A DNA stretch of 64,000 bases from Citrobacter sedlakii NBRC 105722 (GCF_000759835.1 NZ_BBNB01000004.1:62001-126000), one strand, 5' to 3'; numbered from the stretch's first letter, positions 27,251 through 37,620 are shown. The notes: generated by a model from the sequence alone, not told the origin. A program made the numbers and translations.

Positions 27251-28435
27251 ATGAAAAGGCAGAGAAGCGTCAATTTGTTGTTGATGTTGGTACTACTTGT
27301 GGCGGTAGGTCAGATGGCGCAAACCATTTATATCCCCGCCATCGCCGATATGGCGCGAGATCTGAACGTCCGGGAAGGGGCCGTTCAGAGCGTAATGGCG
27401 GCCTATCTTCTGACTTACGGTGTGTCGCAACTGATCTATGGTCCCCTGTCTGACCGTGTGGGCCGTCGCCCGGTGATCCTCGTCGGGATGTCCATTTTTA
27501 TGCTCGCCACCCTTGTTGCCATTACCACCCATAGCCTGACGGTACTCATTGCCGCCAGCGCGCTACAGGGGATGGGTACCGGCGTCGGCGGCGTGATGGC
27601 GCGTACCCTGCCGCGTGACCTGTACGAAGGCACGCAACTGCGCCACGCCAACAGTCTGCTGAATATGGGGATTCTGGTCAGCCCGCTGCTGGCTCCCCTG
27701 CTCGGCGGCCTGCTGGATACAATGTGGAACTGGCGCGCCTGTTACGTTTTCCTGCTGGTGCTTTGCGCGGGCGTCACCTTCAGCATGGCGCGCTGGATGC
27801 CGGAAACGCGCCCGGCGGGTGCGCCACGCACGCGACTTATCGTCAGCTATAAAACCCTGTTCGGCAACGGCGCGTTTAACTGTTATCTGCTGATGCTGAT
27901 TGGCGGTCTGGCCGGGATTGCGGTATTTGAAGCCTGTTCCGGCGTGCTGATGGGCGCCGTACTCGGCCTGAACAGCATGGTGGTCAGCATTCTGTTTATC
28001 CTGCCGATTCCGGCGGCGTTTTTTGGCGCGTGGTTTGCCGGTCGGCCGAATAAGCGCTTTTCCACACTGATGTGGCAGTCAGTGATTAGCTGTCTGCTGG
28101 CGGGACTGATGATGTGGGTCCCCGGCTGGTTCGGCGTGATGAATGTCTGGACGCTGTTGATCCCCGCTGCGCTGTTTTTCTTTGGCGCAGGAATGCTGTT
28201 CCCGCTGGCGACCAGCGGCGCAATGGAGCCGTTTCCGTTTCTCGCCGGGACGGCGGGCGCGCTGGTCGGCGGCCTGCAAAATATCGGCTCCGGCGTGCTG
28301 GCCTGGCTTTCGGCGATGCTGCCGCAAACCGGCCAGGGCAGTCTCGGTCTGTTAATGTCTTTGATGGGACTGCTGATTTTACTTTGCTGGTTGCCGCTGG
28401 CGTCCCGCCTGTCGCATCAGGGACAGGCCATTTAA
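27251..28435 (+). CDS. emrD: multidrug MFS efflux pump EmrD
   Basis: 394 aa, the E. coli EmrD length. Proton antiporter of the DHA1 class with 12 hydrophobic segments and motif A near GPLSDRVGRRPVILVG. The N-terminus MKRQRSVNLLLMLVLLVAVGQMAQTIYIPAIADMA matches EmrD. It exports amphipathic compounds such as uncouplers. The 231-bp upstream gap contains the REP-like unit and an AT-rich stretch. It converges on dsdC across a hairpin at 28442-28466. Confidence 0.95.
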   Translation: MKRQRSVNLLLMLVLLVAVGQMAQTIYIPAIADMARDLNVREGAVQSVMAAYLLTYGVSQLIYGPLSDRVGRRPVILVGMSIFMLATLVAITTHSLTVLIAASALQGMGTGVGGVMARTLPRDLYEGTQLRHANSLLNMGILVSPLLAPLLGGLLDTMWNWRACYVFLLVLCAGVTFSMARWMPETRPAGAPRTRLIVSYKTLFGNGAFNCYLLMLIGGLAGIAVFEACSGVLMGAVLGLNSMVVSILFILPIPAAFFGAWFAGRPNKRFSTLMWQSVISCLLAGLMMWVPGWFGVMNVWTLLIPAALFFFGAGMLFPLATSGAMEPFPFLAGTAGALVGGLQNIGSGVLAWLSAMLPQTGQGSLGLLMSLMGLLILLCWLPLASRLSHQGQAI

Positions 28436-28441
28436 CCCTGG

Positions 28442-28466
28442 CAGGCCGGGCTTAGCGTCCGGCCTG
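28442..28466. terminator. hairpin between convergent emrD and dsdC
   Basis: CAGGCCGG and CCGGCCTG form a perfect 8-bp stem with a nine-base loop that spans the dsdC stop. There is no T tract. A REP-derived unit is an alternative reading. Confidence 0.55.
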
Positions 28467-29381
28467 TTCGTGTAACCAGCCGATAAACGCCTCGATTTTC
28501 GGCCACTGCCTGCCGGGCAGCGTTGTCATGTAATAATGTTGATGACAGGTTAAGGCCATTTCACCGAATGGGGCGACCAGCTCACCACTCTCCAGACGTT
28601 TCTGCACCAGCCGCTTACGCCCCATCGCCACGCCAATATGATTCATTGCGGCAATCACCGCTAAATCCGAACGATCGAAGCCAATCCCTGACGATTGCGG
28701 CAAATTCACCTCAAAATGCTGCGCCCAGCTGTACCACTCGTCGGTTCCCGAATCGTTGCTCCACGCCTGACGATCGTGCAGCAGCGTACAGTGACGCAGA
28801 TTTGCCAGCCGTCCCTCCAACGCGAAACGGCGCGCATAGTCCGGGCTGCAGACCGGCAGAATGGCCTCATCCATTAAAAAATGGTGCGCCAACTGTGCAG
28901 ACGGCGCGTCGTCGAAGTAGATCGCCAGGTCAACCCCGGCCCGCTGTAAATTGACGTTGTCGTTTCCGGTCAGGATCGTCAGGGAAATGGAGGGATAACG
29001 TCGGGTAAAGTCGCCCAGCGCGGGCACCAGCCAGCATTGCGCAATGGATGGTCGCGAATAGACGGTAAGGGTCCCGGACAGTTCCTGATTCTTAATATCG
29101 AGTATTTCCTGGTTCAGCGTATCCAGTGATGACTTCAGCGCCCAGAATACCCGCTTGCCTTCATGGGTCAGCTCAACCTTACGGTGCGACCGCACGAACA
29201 GCTGAATCCCCAGTTCCTCTTCCAGTTGGTTAATGCGATGGCTGATGGCGCTCGGCGTGAGCGAGAGTTCGTCGGCCGCCAGGGCAAACGACTGATGCCG
29301 GGCCGCCACTTCGAAAGTGTAGAGTTTAGAGAGCTGCCAGCCGTTCAGTAGCTGGTTGCGTACGTCGCGAACAGGTTCCAT
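28452..29381 (-). CDS. dsdC: LysR-family activator DsdC
   Basis: 309-aa activator of dsdXA in response to D-serine. HTH at about residues 17-75 (WQLSKLYTFEVAARHQSFAL, SLTPSAISHRINQLEEELG), then the substrate-binding domain with SNDSGTDEWYSWAQHFEVNLP as in E. coli DsdC. The ATG at 29381 (MEPVRDVRNQLLNGW) is used; 17 extra upstream residues in frame are not conserved. Divergent from dsdX across a 226-bp control region. Confidence 0.95.
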   Translation of the reverse strand: MEPVRDVRNQLLNGWQLSKLYTFEVAARHQSFALAADELSLTPSAISHRINQLEEELGIQLFVRSHRKVELTHEGKRVFWALKSSLDTLNQEILDIKNQELSGTLTVYSRPSIAQCWLVPALGDFTRRYPSISLTILTGNDNVNLQRAGVDLAIYFDDAPSAQLAHHFLMDEAILPVCSPDYARRFALEGRLANLRHCTLLHDRQAWSNDSGTDEWYSWAQHFEVNLPQSSGIGFDRSDLAVIAAMNHIGVAMGRKRLVQKRLESGELVAPFGEMALTCHQHYYMTTLPGRQWPKIEAFIGWLHEQAGR

Positions 29382-29607
29382 CGATGCCTCAGTAAAAACA
29401 ATCCCTGACAAAGTGTAAAAAATCGCGCGCAAAAATTCAGCACTAAGATGAACTACAGTGAATCAGATCGCAATTACGCCTCTTTTTTCGACATATATCA
29501 CCTGTTTGGTTCAATCTGGTTCATGTGAAAGCGTATTTATATCGTTTGTCAGCGCGTGCTGTTTTTTCGTCCAATGGAAGCAGGTAAATCACAGGGCAAG
29601 GTGAGAT
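29382..29607. promoter_or_regulatory. dsdC-dsdX divergent control region
   Basis: 226 bp, AT-rich, between divergent dsdC and dsdX. It holds the direct repeat TGGTTCA-ATC-TGGTTCA near 29508-29524. DsdC, and in E. coli CRP, act here; I could not define exact boxes. Confidence 0.6.
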
Positions 29608-30945
29608 ATGCACTCTCAAATCTGGGTTGTGAGCACGCTGCTGGTAAGCATCGTGTTAATTGTATTGACCATCGTGAAATTCAAATTCCACCCGTTTCTG
29701 GCGCTGTTGCTCGCCAGCTTCTTCGTGGGAACCATGATGGGCATGGGACCGCTGGACATGGTCAATGCCGTTGAAAGCGGGATCGGCGGTACGCTGGGCT
29801 TCCTCGCCGCAGTTATCGGGCTTGGCACCATTCTTGGCAAAATGATGGAAGTTTCCGGCGCGGCGGAACGCATCGGGTTGACGCTCCAGCGTTGCCGCTG
29901 GCTCTCCGCCGACGTCATTATGGTGCTGGTGGGGCTGATCTGCGGGATCACCCTGTTTGTGGAAGTGGGCGTGGTGCTGCTCATTCCGCTGGCGTTCTCT
30001 ATTGCGAAGAAAACCAATACCTCGCTGCTTAAGCTCGCCATTCCTCTTTGTACCGCGCTGATGGCCGTCCACTGCGTGGTGCCGCCGCACCCGGCCGCCC
30101 TGTTTGTGGCGAATAAACTGGGCGCGGATATCGGTTCGGTGATCGTTTACGGCCTGCTGGTAGGGTTGATGGCGTCGCTGGTTGGCGGGCCGCTGTTCCT
30201 GAAGTTTCTCGGCAACCGCCTGCCGTTTAAGGCAGTACCGGCCGAGTTTTCCGACCTTAAGGTGCGCGAAGAAAGTACGCTGCCGTCTTTAGGCGCAACG
30301 CTGTTTACCGTGTTGCTGCCCATTGGCCTGATGCTGCTGAAAACCGTCGCAGAGTTAAACATGGCCAAAGGCAGCACGTTGTATACGCTGCTGGAGTTTA
30401 TCGGCAACCCAATTACCGCCATGTTCATCGCCGTCTTTGTGGCTTATTACATTCTTGGCCTGCGCCAGCAGATGAGTATGGGCACGATGTTGACCCACAC
30501 CGAAAACGGCTTCGGTTCGATTGCCAATATCCTGCTGATTATCGGTGCTGGCGGCGCGTTTAACGCGATCCTTAAAAGTAGCGGACTGGCGGATACGCTG
30601 GCGGTGATCCTCTCGAACATGGATATGCATCCGATCCTGCTGGCCTGGCTGGTGGCGTTGATTCTTCATGCCGCGGTCGGTTCCGCCACCGTCGCGATGA
30701 TGGGGGCAACGGCGATTGTCGCCCCGATGCTGCCGCTCTATCCCAACGTAAGTCCTGAGATCATCGCCATTGCCATCGGTTCCGGCGCCATTGGCTGCAC
30801 GATCGTGACCGATTCCCTCTTCTGGCTGGTGAAGCAGTATTGTGGCGCAACGCTGAATGAAACGTTCAAATATTATACGACCGCGACATTTATCGCCTCG
30901 GTCATTGCGCTGGCCTGCACATTCCTGCTTTCCTTTATCATCTGA
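29608..30945 (+). CDS. dsdX: D-serine permease DsdX
   Basis: 445-aa Gnt-family proton symporter that imports D-serine, the E. coli DsdX length. About 12 hydrophobic segments; family-typical [20 protein letters not shown] near the N-terminus and [16 protein letters not shown] in the C-terminal half. AAGGTGAG precedes the ATG. It lies 17 bp before dsdA and is transcribed with it. Confidence 0.95.
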   Translation: MHSQIWVVSTLLVSIVLIVLTIVKFKFHPFLALLLASFFVGTMMGMGPLDMVNAVESGIGGTLGFLAAVIGLGTILGKMMEVSGAAERIGLTLQRCRWLSADVIMVLVGLICGITLFVEVGVVLLIPLAFSIAKKTNTSLLKLAIPLCTALMAVHCVVPPHPAALFVANKLGADIGSVIVYGLLVGLMASLVGGPLFLKFLGNRLPFKAVPAEFSDLKVREESTLPSLGATLFTVLLPIGLMLLKTVAELNMAKGSTLYTLLEFIGNPITAMFIAVFVAYYILGLRQQMSMGTMLTHTENGFGSIANILLIIGAGGAFNAILKSSGLADTLAVILSNMDMHPILLAWLVALILHAAVGSATVAMMGATAIVAPMLPLYPNVSPEIIAIAIGSGAIGCTIVTDSLFWLVKQYCGATLNETFKYYTTATFIASVIALACTFLLSFII

Positions 30946-30962
30946 ATGCAAAGAGACGTACT

Positions 30963-32285
30963 ATGGAAAACATTCAACAACTCATGACCCGTTATCCCCT
31001 GGTAGAGGATTTGGTGGCGCTGAAAGAAACCACCTGGTTTAACCCTGCCACGACCTCTCTTGCAGAAGGTTTACCCTACGTGGGGTTAACGGAAGCCGAC
31101 GTAAAAGGTGCGCACGCCCGGCTGGCCCGCTTTGCGCCGTATCTCGCGAAAGCCTTTCCGGAAACCGCTGTTAGCGGCGGGATTATTGAATCTGACGTGG
31201 TGGCGATTCCGGCAATGCAACAACGGTTGGAAAAAGAGTATGGACAGGCCATCAGCGGCGAAATCCTGCTCAAAAAAGACAGTCATCTGCCAATCTCCGG
31301 CTCCATTAAAGCCCGTGGCGGCATTTATGAAGTGCTGACTCACGCAGAGAAACTGGCGCTGGAAGCCGGTCTGTTGACCACCGAAGATGATTACAGCGCG
31401 CTTCTCAGTCCGGAGTTCAAAGCCTTTTTCAGCCAGTACAGTATTGCGGTAGGTTCAACAGGCAATCTCGGGCTGTCGATCGGTATTATGAGCGCCCGCA
31501 TCGGCTTTAAGGTCACCGTGCATATGTCCGCTGACGCCCGCGCGTGGAAAAAGGCTAAACTGCGCAGCCACGGCGTTACCGTGGTTGAGTATGAAGAGGA
31601 TTACGGCGTGGCAGTGGAGCAGGGGCGCAAGGCGGCGGAGGCCGACCCGAACTGCTTCTTTATCGACGATGAAAACTCGCGCACGCTGTTTTTAGGCTAT
31701 GCGGTGGCCGGGCAGCGTCTGAAGGCGCAGTTTGAAAAACAGGGGCGGGTGGTGGACGCCGCGCATCCGCTGTTTGTCTATCTGCCGTGCGGCGTGGGCG
31801 GCGGTCCTGGCGGGGTGGCGTTTGGTCTTAAACTGGCCTTCGGCGACCATGTTCACTGCTTTTTCGCCGAACCAACCCATTCGCCGTGTATGCTGCTCGG
31901 CGTGTATACCGGCCTGCATGACGCGCTCTCGGTGCAGGACATTGGGATTGATAACGTGACCGCCGCTGACGGGCTGGCCGTGGGACGCGCCTCAGGATTT
32001 GTTGGTCGGGCCATGGAGCGCCTGCTGGACGGGCTATATACCCTCGACGATCAGACCATGTACGACATGCTGGGCTGGCTGGCGCAGGAAGAAAATATCC
32101 GTCTGGAACCGTCAGCACTGGCGGGTATGGCCGGGCCGCAACGCGTCTGCGCCTCGGCAGACTACTTGCGAATGCACCGTTTTACGCCGTCTCAGCTCGC
32201 CAGCGCGACGCATGTGGTCTGGGCAACCGGCGGCGGCATGGTGCCGGAAGCGGAAATGGCGCAATACCTTGCGAAAGGGCGTTAG
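30963..32285 (+). CDS. dsdA: D-serine dehydratase DsdA
   Basis: 440-aa PLP enzyme that converts D-serine to pyruvate and ammonia, protecting the cell and letting it use D-serine as nitrogen and carbon source. The PLP lysine is Lys116 in [10 protein letters not shown]; the glycine-rich phosphate loop is [10 protein letters not shown]. Second gene of dsdXA, activated by DsdC. Confidence 0.96.
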   Translation: MENIQQLMTRYPLVEDLVALKETTWFNPATTSLAEGLPYVGLTEADVKGAHARLARFAPYLAKAFPETAVSGGIIESDVVAIPAMQQRLEKEYGQAISGEILLKKDSHLPISGSIKARGGIYEVLTHAEKLALEAGLLTTEDDYSALLSPEFKAFFSQYSIAVGSTGNLGLSIGIMSARIGFKVTVHMSADARAWKKAKLRSHGVTVVEYEEDYGVAVEQGRKAAEADPNCFFIDDENSRTLFLGYAVAGQRLKAQFEKQGRVVDAAHPLFVYLPCGVGGGPGGVAFGLKLAFGDHVHCFFAEPTHSPCMLLGVYTGLHDALSVQDIGIDNVTAADGLAVGRASGFVGRAMERLLDGLYTLDDQTMYDMLGWLAQEENIRLEPSALAGMAGPQRVCASADYLRMHRFTPSQLASATHVVWATGGGMVPEAEMAQYLAKGR

Positions 32286-32296
32286 TTTCCTGTTGA

Positions 32297-32332
32297 AACA
32301 GGCCGGATAGCGCAGTGCGTAACCGGTCTGCC
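32297..32332. repeat. REP-like element after dsdA
   Basis: CAGGCCGGATAGCGCAGTGC followed by GTAACCGGTCTGCCG resembles an enterobacterial REP unit between the convergent dsdA and yidF. Confidence 0.55.
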
Positions 32333-32337
32333 GCCAC

Positions 32338-33450
32338 TTAGCGCAGCATCGCCATCAGTTCCATCGGTGAGCGATGCCTTTTAATGAGGTCGCGCATCAC
32401 CCGCATATATGGCGCAGTATGGGAAAAAAAGGCTCTGTAGCCCGCGCACAGCGGGCTTTTTCCTGAGGCATCCCGATGTTTAGGGCAGTCGCCATGGCAG
32501 AATTTTAGCCAGACGCAGCGCTGACAGGTTGCGGTCAGGGTGGTGTTTTTACTGCGACCAAATGCCTCCACCTGCGGCATCTCATTGATGACTTTCAATA
32601 ACGTGTGATGAATATTACCTAACAGATACTGCGGATAAACGTAATGGTCGCACTGATACAGATCGCCATTCGCCTCCAGCGCAAACGCATGACCGCAGGT
32701 TTTACTTAACGCACACATCTGTGACGGGTAGCCGCACCATACGCCCAGCGTCGAATCGAAAAGCTGGACATAGACGCGGCCAATATCTTCCCGCACCCAG
32801 AGGTCAAACACGCGGCTCAAAAAATCCCCCCACGCCCGCGGCTCGACGGACTCTGCGCTCAACGCGCCGGTTTCGTCATATTCCACCAACGGAATAAACT
32901 GCAAAAACGGCGTGCCGAGCTGACGAAGATAGCGATACATTTCCTCCGGCTGCTGGCTGTTCAGCCGATTGACCACCACCAACAGGTTGAACGCGACGCG
33001 ATGCGCGACAAGCTTCTCCAGTGCGTTGATGACGTTATGATGGGTTGGGCGCCCGCTTCGGCTCACGCGATACGCGTCGTGCAGCGCCGCCGGACCATCC
33101 AGCGACAGTCCAACCAGCCAGCCGTTGTCATGCAGAAAACGACACCAGTCGTCATTAAGTACTATGCCATTTGTCTGGAAGGCGTTGCGGATCTGTTTCC
33201 CCTCGCCGTACTGTTTTTGTAAGGCAACGACGCGGTGGAAAAAATCCAGGCCACAAAGGGTCGGTTCGCCGCCCTGCCAGGCAAACAGCACCTCCGGCCC
33301 CGGCTGCGCAGCAATATGTTGCTGGATAAACGCCGTGAGCGTGGCGTCATCCATCACTGGCTGGGTGGGTTTATCGATATAAAAACAGTAACGACAATCA
33401 AGGTTACAACGTGAACTGGCCGGCTTGGCCATGACCTGACATCCTGTCAT
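32338..33450 (-). CDS. yidF: anaerobic sulfatase-maturating radical SAM enzyme YidF
   Basis: 370-aa radical SAM protein. The cluster motif C-x3-C-x2-C is at Cys15, Cys19 and Cys22 (SRCNLDCRYCFY); the C-terminal SPASM region has further cysteines (CALSKTCGHAF, YQCDHYVY, TCQRCVWLKFCHGDCPKH). It oxidises the active-site Cys of a sulfatase to formylglycine. Its probable client is YidJ, four genes upstream. K-12's annotated YidF is, as I recall, much shorter, so this is the intact form. Start overlaps yidG by 4 bp. Confidence 0.9.
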   Translation of the reverse strand: MTGCQVMAKPASSRCNLDCRYCFYIDKPTQPVMDDATLTAFIQQHIAAQPGPEVLFAWQGGEPTLCGLDFFHRVVALQKQYGEGKQIRNAFQTNGIVLNDDWCRFLHDNGWLVGLSLDGPAALHDAYRVSRSGRPTHHNVINALEKLVAHRVAFNLLVVVNRLNSQQPEEMYRYLRQLGTPFLQFIPLVEYDETGALSAESVEPRAWGDFLSRVFDLWVREDIGRVYVQLFDSTLGVWCGYPSQMCALSKTCGHAFALEANGDLYQCDHYVYPQYLLGNIHHTLLKVINEMPQVEAFGRSKNTTLTATCQRCVWLKFCHGDCPKHRDASGKSPLCAGYRAFFSHTAPYMRVMRDLIKRHRSPMELMAMLR

Positions 33451-33809
33451 GCGAAATTCCCGATAAAGGCAATAAGTTGGCGAATGTGCGTAACAGCAAA
33501 CAGTATTGCGAGGGATAACACCGCGAGGGAGATCATAAATTTGTCACGCACTGCTCTGGATTGCGAAAAATCCGGGTGCGTCACGTCCATCAGGTTACGA
33601 TTCAGGGTGTAGCGCCAGAGGATAATCGCGACCACCGCCAGCACCGAGATGGAGACCCAGAACAGAAATCCGGCCTGATGCCAGTTGTGTTTGACCGCCA
33701 GCGCCATCAACGCGCCATAGCCCAGCAGTGTGCGAAACCAGGCCAGCGATGTGCGTTCAGGCTGTAACCCGGGGTCGGCAATCCGCCGCGCTTTCCGGCT
33801 ATCCGGCAT
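33447..33809 (-). CDS. yidG: inner-membrane protein YidG (DUF202)
   Basis: 120-aa DUF202 protein with three hydrophobic segments and the family motif GLQPERTSLAWFRT. The start MPDSRKARRI at 33809 is used, overlapping the yidH 3' end by 11 bp; a longer frame lies within yidH. Paralogue of YidH. Function unknown. Confidence 0.9.
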   Translation of the reverse strand: MPDSRKARRIADPGLQPERTSLAWFRTLLGYGALMALAVKHNWHQAGFLFWVSISVLAVVAIILWRYTLNRNLMDVTHPDFSQSRAVRDKFMISLAVLSLAILFAVTHIRQLIAFIGNFA

Positions 33810-34146
33810 ACAGCACCAGCGCGATGACGATCGCCGCCACAACCATCAAAATCAGGCTGATAATCAGCAAGCTATGCGTGTAGGGTAGATCTTCTTTCAG
33901 GCGCATCGCCTTTTCGTTACGTAACCAGCGAAGATAGCCGTAAATCGCCAGACCGCCCGAAAACAGGCACAGCAGTAGCGCCAACAGTTCACGAATCACC
34001 GGCGTGGCGAAATCCGGCGCGAGCTGGTCGAGACCGACGCCTGCCGCCAGAAAACCCAGCGCGGTGCGGATCCATGCCAGAAATGTACGCTCGTTTGCCA
34101 GCGAGAAGCGGTAGTCCGGCGCTTCTCCAAGGCGGGAAATCTTCAT
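33799..34146 (-). CDS. yidH: inner-membrane protein YidH (DUF202)
   Basis: 115-aa DUF202 protein with three hydrophobic segments and the motif SLANERTFLAWIRTALGFLA. Its 3' end overlaps yidG by 11 bp, so the two are co-translated. Function unknown. In K-12 yidI lies between yidH and yidJ; here only a REP-rich gap of about 100 bp remains. Confidence 0.9.
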   Translation of the reverse strand: MKISRLGEAPDYRFSLANERTFLAWIRTALGFLAAGVGLDQLAPDFATPVIRELLALLLCLFSGGLAIYGYLRWLRNEKAMRLKEDLPYTHSLLIISLILMVVAAIVIALVLYAG

Positions 34147-34167
34147 CAGGACTCCTTTTCATCAATA

Positions 34168-34237
34168 TTGCCTGGCGCCGGGGCGGCTGACGCCTTATTC
34201 GGCCTACGGGTATGCGTAAACGCAGGCCGGGCAAGCA
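34168..34237. repeat. BIME/REP cluster between yidH and yidJ
   Basis: Two inverted REP-type units, GCCTGGCGCCGGGGCGGCTG...CCTTATTCGGCCTAC and CGTAAACGCAGGCCGGGCAA, in the gap after yidJ. Confidence 0.75.
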
Positions 34238-34247
34238 AACATTGTAG

Positions 34248-35741
34248 TCAGAACTTCTGTTTTTTCTCCTCCACTTTCACGCCCTGAGTGGGCAAACCGG
34301 TATCGTAATCACGCACAACCGGCGAATAACCGTCTTCAGGACGCGGGCGGAAAGCGCCCATCCAGCGCGGCTGCGCGTCTTTGCGCCACGGGCGCAGACT
34401 CCACTGGTACGTTCGAAACGGATCGCGGATTTTGTCCATATAATCCAGTAGCGCATCGTGCATCGCGTTGCGAACCTCAGTGAAACCGGGGTCATCGATC
34501 AGGTTATTTAACTCATCCGCATCGTTTTTCCGGTCATAGAGTTCATCAGTAGTGAACAGGTTAAGCACCAGCTTGTATTCCTCCGTCACCCAGCAGCGCA
34601 CCGGAATAAATCCGCCAAAGCTGTCGTGTTCAATCTCGTAGCGGTTGAACTCCACCATCACGCCGCGCGGCGAATGCGCGGCCAGAATATTTTCACCCGG
34701 CAGAATATCCGGCTTATCCATACCCGCCAGCGCCATCAGGGTCGGCAGCAGATCGATATGGCTGACCGGGGTATCCACCTGGCGGCGCTCGCCCTGTGGC
34801 GAACGGATGATCAGCGGTATGCGCGTGATGTCATCGTACATCGCCGCCCCTTTACTGATCAGCCGATGCGCGCCCATCATTTCGCCATGATCGGACGTAT
34901 AGATCACCCAGGTATTTTCCCGTTGCTCCGGCGTTAAAGCATTAATGACCCGTCCGATCTGATCGTCAACAAAATCATTGCAGGCGAAGTAGAGCGGGTG
35001 GTAATAGCGCCCGTCTTCGCCCACCGGCGAGGGCATCGCCTGGGACCACAAGCGATGATGTTCAGGCTTGTTTGCCAGCGTATCGCGCGCTTTCGCCCCC
35101 AGTTCGTAATAAAAATCCTGATATTTCTGCAAATACGCTACCGGGCAGGTAAACGGATGGTGCGGTTCGTCGTAGGAGACAACCATCAAAAATGGCTCGT
35201 CAGCGCGGGCGGGCTGGTGAAGAAAATCCACCGCCCGGTTGCTGATGCGATACGCCCAGGTAAACGTCTCATCAATGTTGTTGGCCTGTAAATCGTCTAT
35301 GCTGTTCAGGCCGTTACGCCACAAGGCGATCTCTTTCTCACTCAGTTCCGCCAGGTAATTCGCCCCGTCGTACCAGTAGTCAGCGTCCCATTCCGGCGGG
35401 CACTCGCCAGTCCCAAAATAGTCGTGCCCGTCAAGGTGCCATTTCCCGATATAACAGGTGTGGTAGCCCGCATCTTTAAAATAACGCCCCATCGTGGAGA
35501 TATTTTTCCCCGGCGCGACATTGTTCGTCCACGGTCCGGACTGATTGGCGTAGATGCCGGTAAACAGTCCCGCGCGGGCGGGCGTGCACACCGGCGAACA
35601 GGTAAAGGCGGAATTGAAGCGGATGCCTTCGGCGGCCAACTGGTCAATATGATGCGTGTTCAGCGGCTTACCGCTGTAACACCCAACCATATTGGTTGCC
35701 TGAGTGTCGGTCATGATGAACAGAAAGTTAGGCCGGGTCAT
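34248..35741 (-). CDS. yidJ: sulfatase YidJ (Cys-type)
   Basis: 497-aa type I sulfatase. The signature C-x-P-x-R is at Cys52 (VCTPARAGLFTG), the residue to be matured to formylglycine; metal ligands include the N-terminal FIMTDTQ and the YTSDHGEMMG motif. No signal peptide is evident, so it is probably cytoplasmic. Its stop/start overlaps yidK by 4 bp, suggesting uptake of a sulfated substrate by YidK. Substrate unknown. Confidence 0.9.
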   Translation of the reverse strand: MTRPNFLFIMTDTQATNMVGCYSGKPLNTHHIDQLAAEGIRFNSAFTCSPVCTPARAGLFTGIYANQSGPWTNNVAPGKNISTMGRYFKDAGYHTCYIGKWHLDGHDYFGTGECPPEWDADYWYDGANYLAELSEKEIALWRNGLNSIDDLQANNIDETFTWAYRISNRAVDFLHQPARADEPFLMVVSYDEPHHPFTCPVAYLQKYQDFYYELGAKARDTLANKPEHHRLWSQAMPSPVGEDGRYYHPLYFACNDFVDDQIGRVINALTPEQRENTWVIYTSDHGEMMGAHRLISKGAAMYDDITRIPLIIRSPQGERRQVDTPVSHIDLLPTLMALAGMDKPDILPGENILAAHSPRGVMVEFNRYEIEHDSFGGFIPVRCWVTEEYKLVLNLFTTDELYDRKNDADELNNLIDDPGFTEVRNAMHDALLDYMDKIRDPFRTYQWSLRPWRKDAQPRWMGAFRPRPEDGYSPVVRDYDTGLPTQGVKVEEKKQKF

Positions 35742-37453
35742 GCGTTTTCCTTAGCGTCAGGGACACAGGTCGCAGCGGCAGAACGGCGGGTCTGCCAACT
35801 GCTGTAGATCAAATAAACAATGACCAGCGCTGTTATGCCGTAGCTGAGAATGGTCAGCCAGCAGGTAGAATAACCACCAAACTGCGCGAGGCCGGAATAG
35901 ACGCCAATCATGGCGGACAGGATGCCAACGGAGGCGATCTTCGCGTTTTTCCACGGCTGCATGTCCACCGCAAACGCGTCCTGAAACCTGAACGGCGTGG
36001 CGCGCGGTTTGATCGCGCCGATGATGAGCATGACGAAAACATTGATGCAGAAGGTACAGGCCAGGACATAGAGGAAGTGAAAATCAAACTTCACCAGATA
36101 GTTGATGGTGATATAACTGACAATTCCCAGCGCCATCGCCACTTTTGCCGCCAGGGCAGGAATCCGCGGAAAGAAAAAGCCCATGATAATAATCGTCACC
36201 AGCGGTACGTTATAGATGCCGTTAAGCTGTTTCATCCAGCTGTAAAGCCCTTCCGGCGCGTTGGCGATCCACGGCGCCACCAGAACGGAAATAATGGCGA
36301 TGAAGAAGCCGAATTTACGTCCGACGCGCACAAGCTGGTCTGGTTGCGCCTGCGGGTTGATGATGCGGCGATAAATGCCCATGCTGAATAACGTGCTGGC
36401 GCTATTAAGAAAACCGTTGAAGGTGCTGATCACCGCACCAAATAATACCGCGCCAAAAAAGCCCACCAGCGGAACCGGCAGCACATTATTCACCAGCGTC
36501 GGGTACGCCATATCCGCTTTAGGTAAATCCTGATACAGGTGAAACGCAATCAATCCCGGCAATACCAGCACCAGCGGGTCGAGCATTTTCAGTACGGCGG
36601 TTAATAGCGCCCCTTTTTGCCCTTCCGCCAGGCTTTTCGACGCCAGCGTGCGCTGCACAATGCCCTGATTTGTGCACCAGTAAAAAGTGTTTACCAGAAT
36701 CAGGCCGGTAAACGCCGCGCCAATGGGCAACGGATCGTTCGCCCCGCCAATGGAGTTTAATTTTTCCGCATGCACGGTAGTGAGCTGTTCAATACCCTGT
36801 AAAAAACTGCCTTTCCCCATGGCCATTAAGCCAAATATGGGCACTAACAGGCCGCCAATCACCAGACCGATACCGTTGATAGAGTCGGCCACCGCCATTG
36901 CCCGCAGACCGCCGATAACCGCGTAAATAATCCCCGCCAGCCCGAGTAAAATAACCAACAGCCAGATCGCCGCGCCGTGGGATATTTGCAGCGATTCGCT
37001 GATATGAAACAGGCTGTTTAACGCCAACGCGCCGGAATACAACACGATCGGCAGAAAACAGACGCCAGTCGCAATCAGAAAACAGAAGTCAATAATAATG
37101 CGCGTCGTTTTGTCATAGCGCTCTTCAAGAAAATCAGGAATGGTCGCGATGCCGCGCTGGAGATAACGCGGCAGGAAGATCAGCGCGAGGAAAATTAAGG
37201 TAACAGCGGACGTCACTTCCCATCCCATGACCGACATCCCGCTCTTGTACGCCTGGCCAGAAAGGCCCACCAACTGTTCGGTGGACAGGTTGGTCAGCAT
37301 TAACGACGCGGCGATAACCGGCGCTTTCAGTGAACGCCCCGCCAGAAAATATCCCTGTTGCGAACCGGTATCCGTTTTGCGTACTTTCCACCAGGTGATC
37401 GCCGCCACCAACAGCGTAAAGCCGACAAAGCTCAAAATTTGTAGCGTATTCAT
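35738..37453 (-). CDS. yidK: SSS-family solute:sodium symporter YidK
   Basis: 571-aa permease with about 14 hydrophobic segments, resembling SGLT/SglT-type sugar transporters. Conserved features include ASLMLTNLSTEQLVGLSGQAYKSG and DFLEERY. First gene of the yidKJ pair, divergent from yidL. Likely imports the (possibly sulfated) compound that YidJ attacks; the substrate has not been read from sequence. Confidence 0.9.
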   Translation of the reverse strand: MNTLQILSFVGFTLLVAAITWWKVRKTDTGSQQGYFLAGRSLKAPVIAASLMLTNLSTEQLVGLSGQAYKSGMSVMGWEVTSAVTLIFLALIFLPRYLQRGIATIPDFLEERYDKTTRIIIDFCFLIATGVCFLPIVLYSGALALNSLFHISESLQISHGAAIWLLVILLGLAGIIYAVIGGLRAMAVADSINGIGLVIGGLLVPIFGLMAMGKGSFLQGIEQLTTVHAEKLNSIGGANDPLPIGAAFTGLILVNTFYWCTNQGIVQRTLASKSLAEGQKGALLTAVLKMLDPLVLVLPGLIAFHLYQDLPKADMAYPTLVNNVLPVPLVGFFGAVLFGAVISTFNGFLNSASTLFSMGIYRRIINPQAQPDQLVRVGRKFGFFIAIISVLVAPWIANAPEGLYSWMKQLNGIYNVPLVTIIIMGFFFPRIPALAAKVAMALGIVSYITINYLVKFDFHFLYVLACTFCINVFVMLIIGAIKPRATPFRFQDAFAVDMQPWKNAKIASVGILSAMIGVYSGLAQFGGYSTCWLTILSYGITALVIVYLIYSSWQTRRSAAATCVPDAKENA

Positions 37454-37620
37454 CTCTTAGCCCTTTTAGTGTTTATGTCCCGGCGCGCTCGGTGTAGGGA
37501 AGAGCAATAACAGGCCGGTTCAGGCAGTCAGATTTCTTAAAGTACATACGTCATATCCCTGAACGGATCCTTTTCTGTTATGTTCAGGTTGTGAGCATAA
37601 TTCTCCGGCGAGAAATTAAA

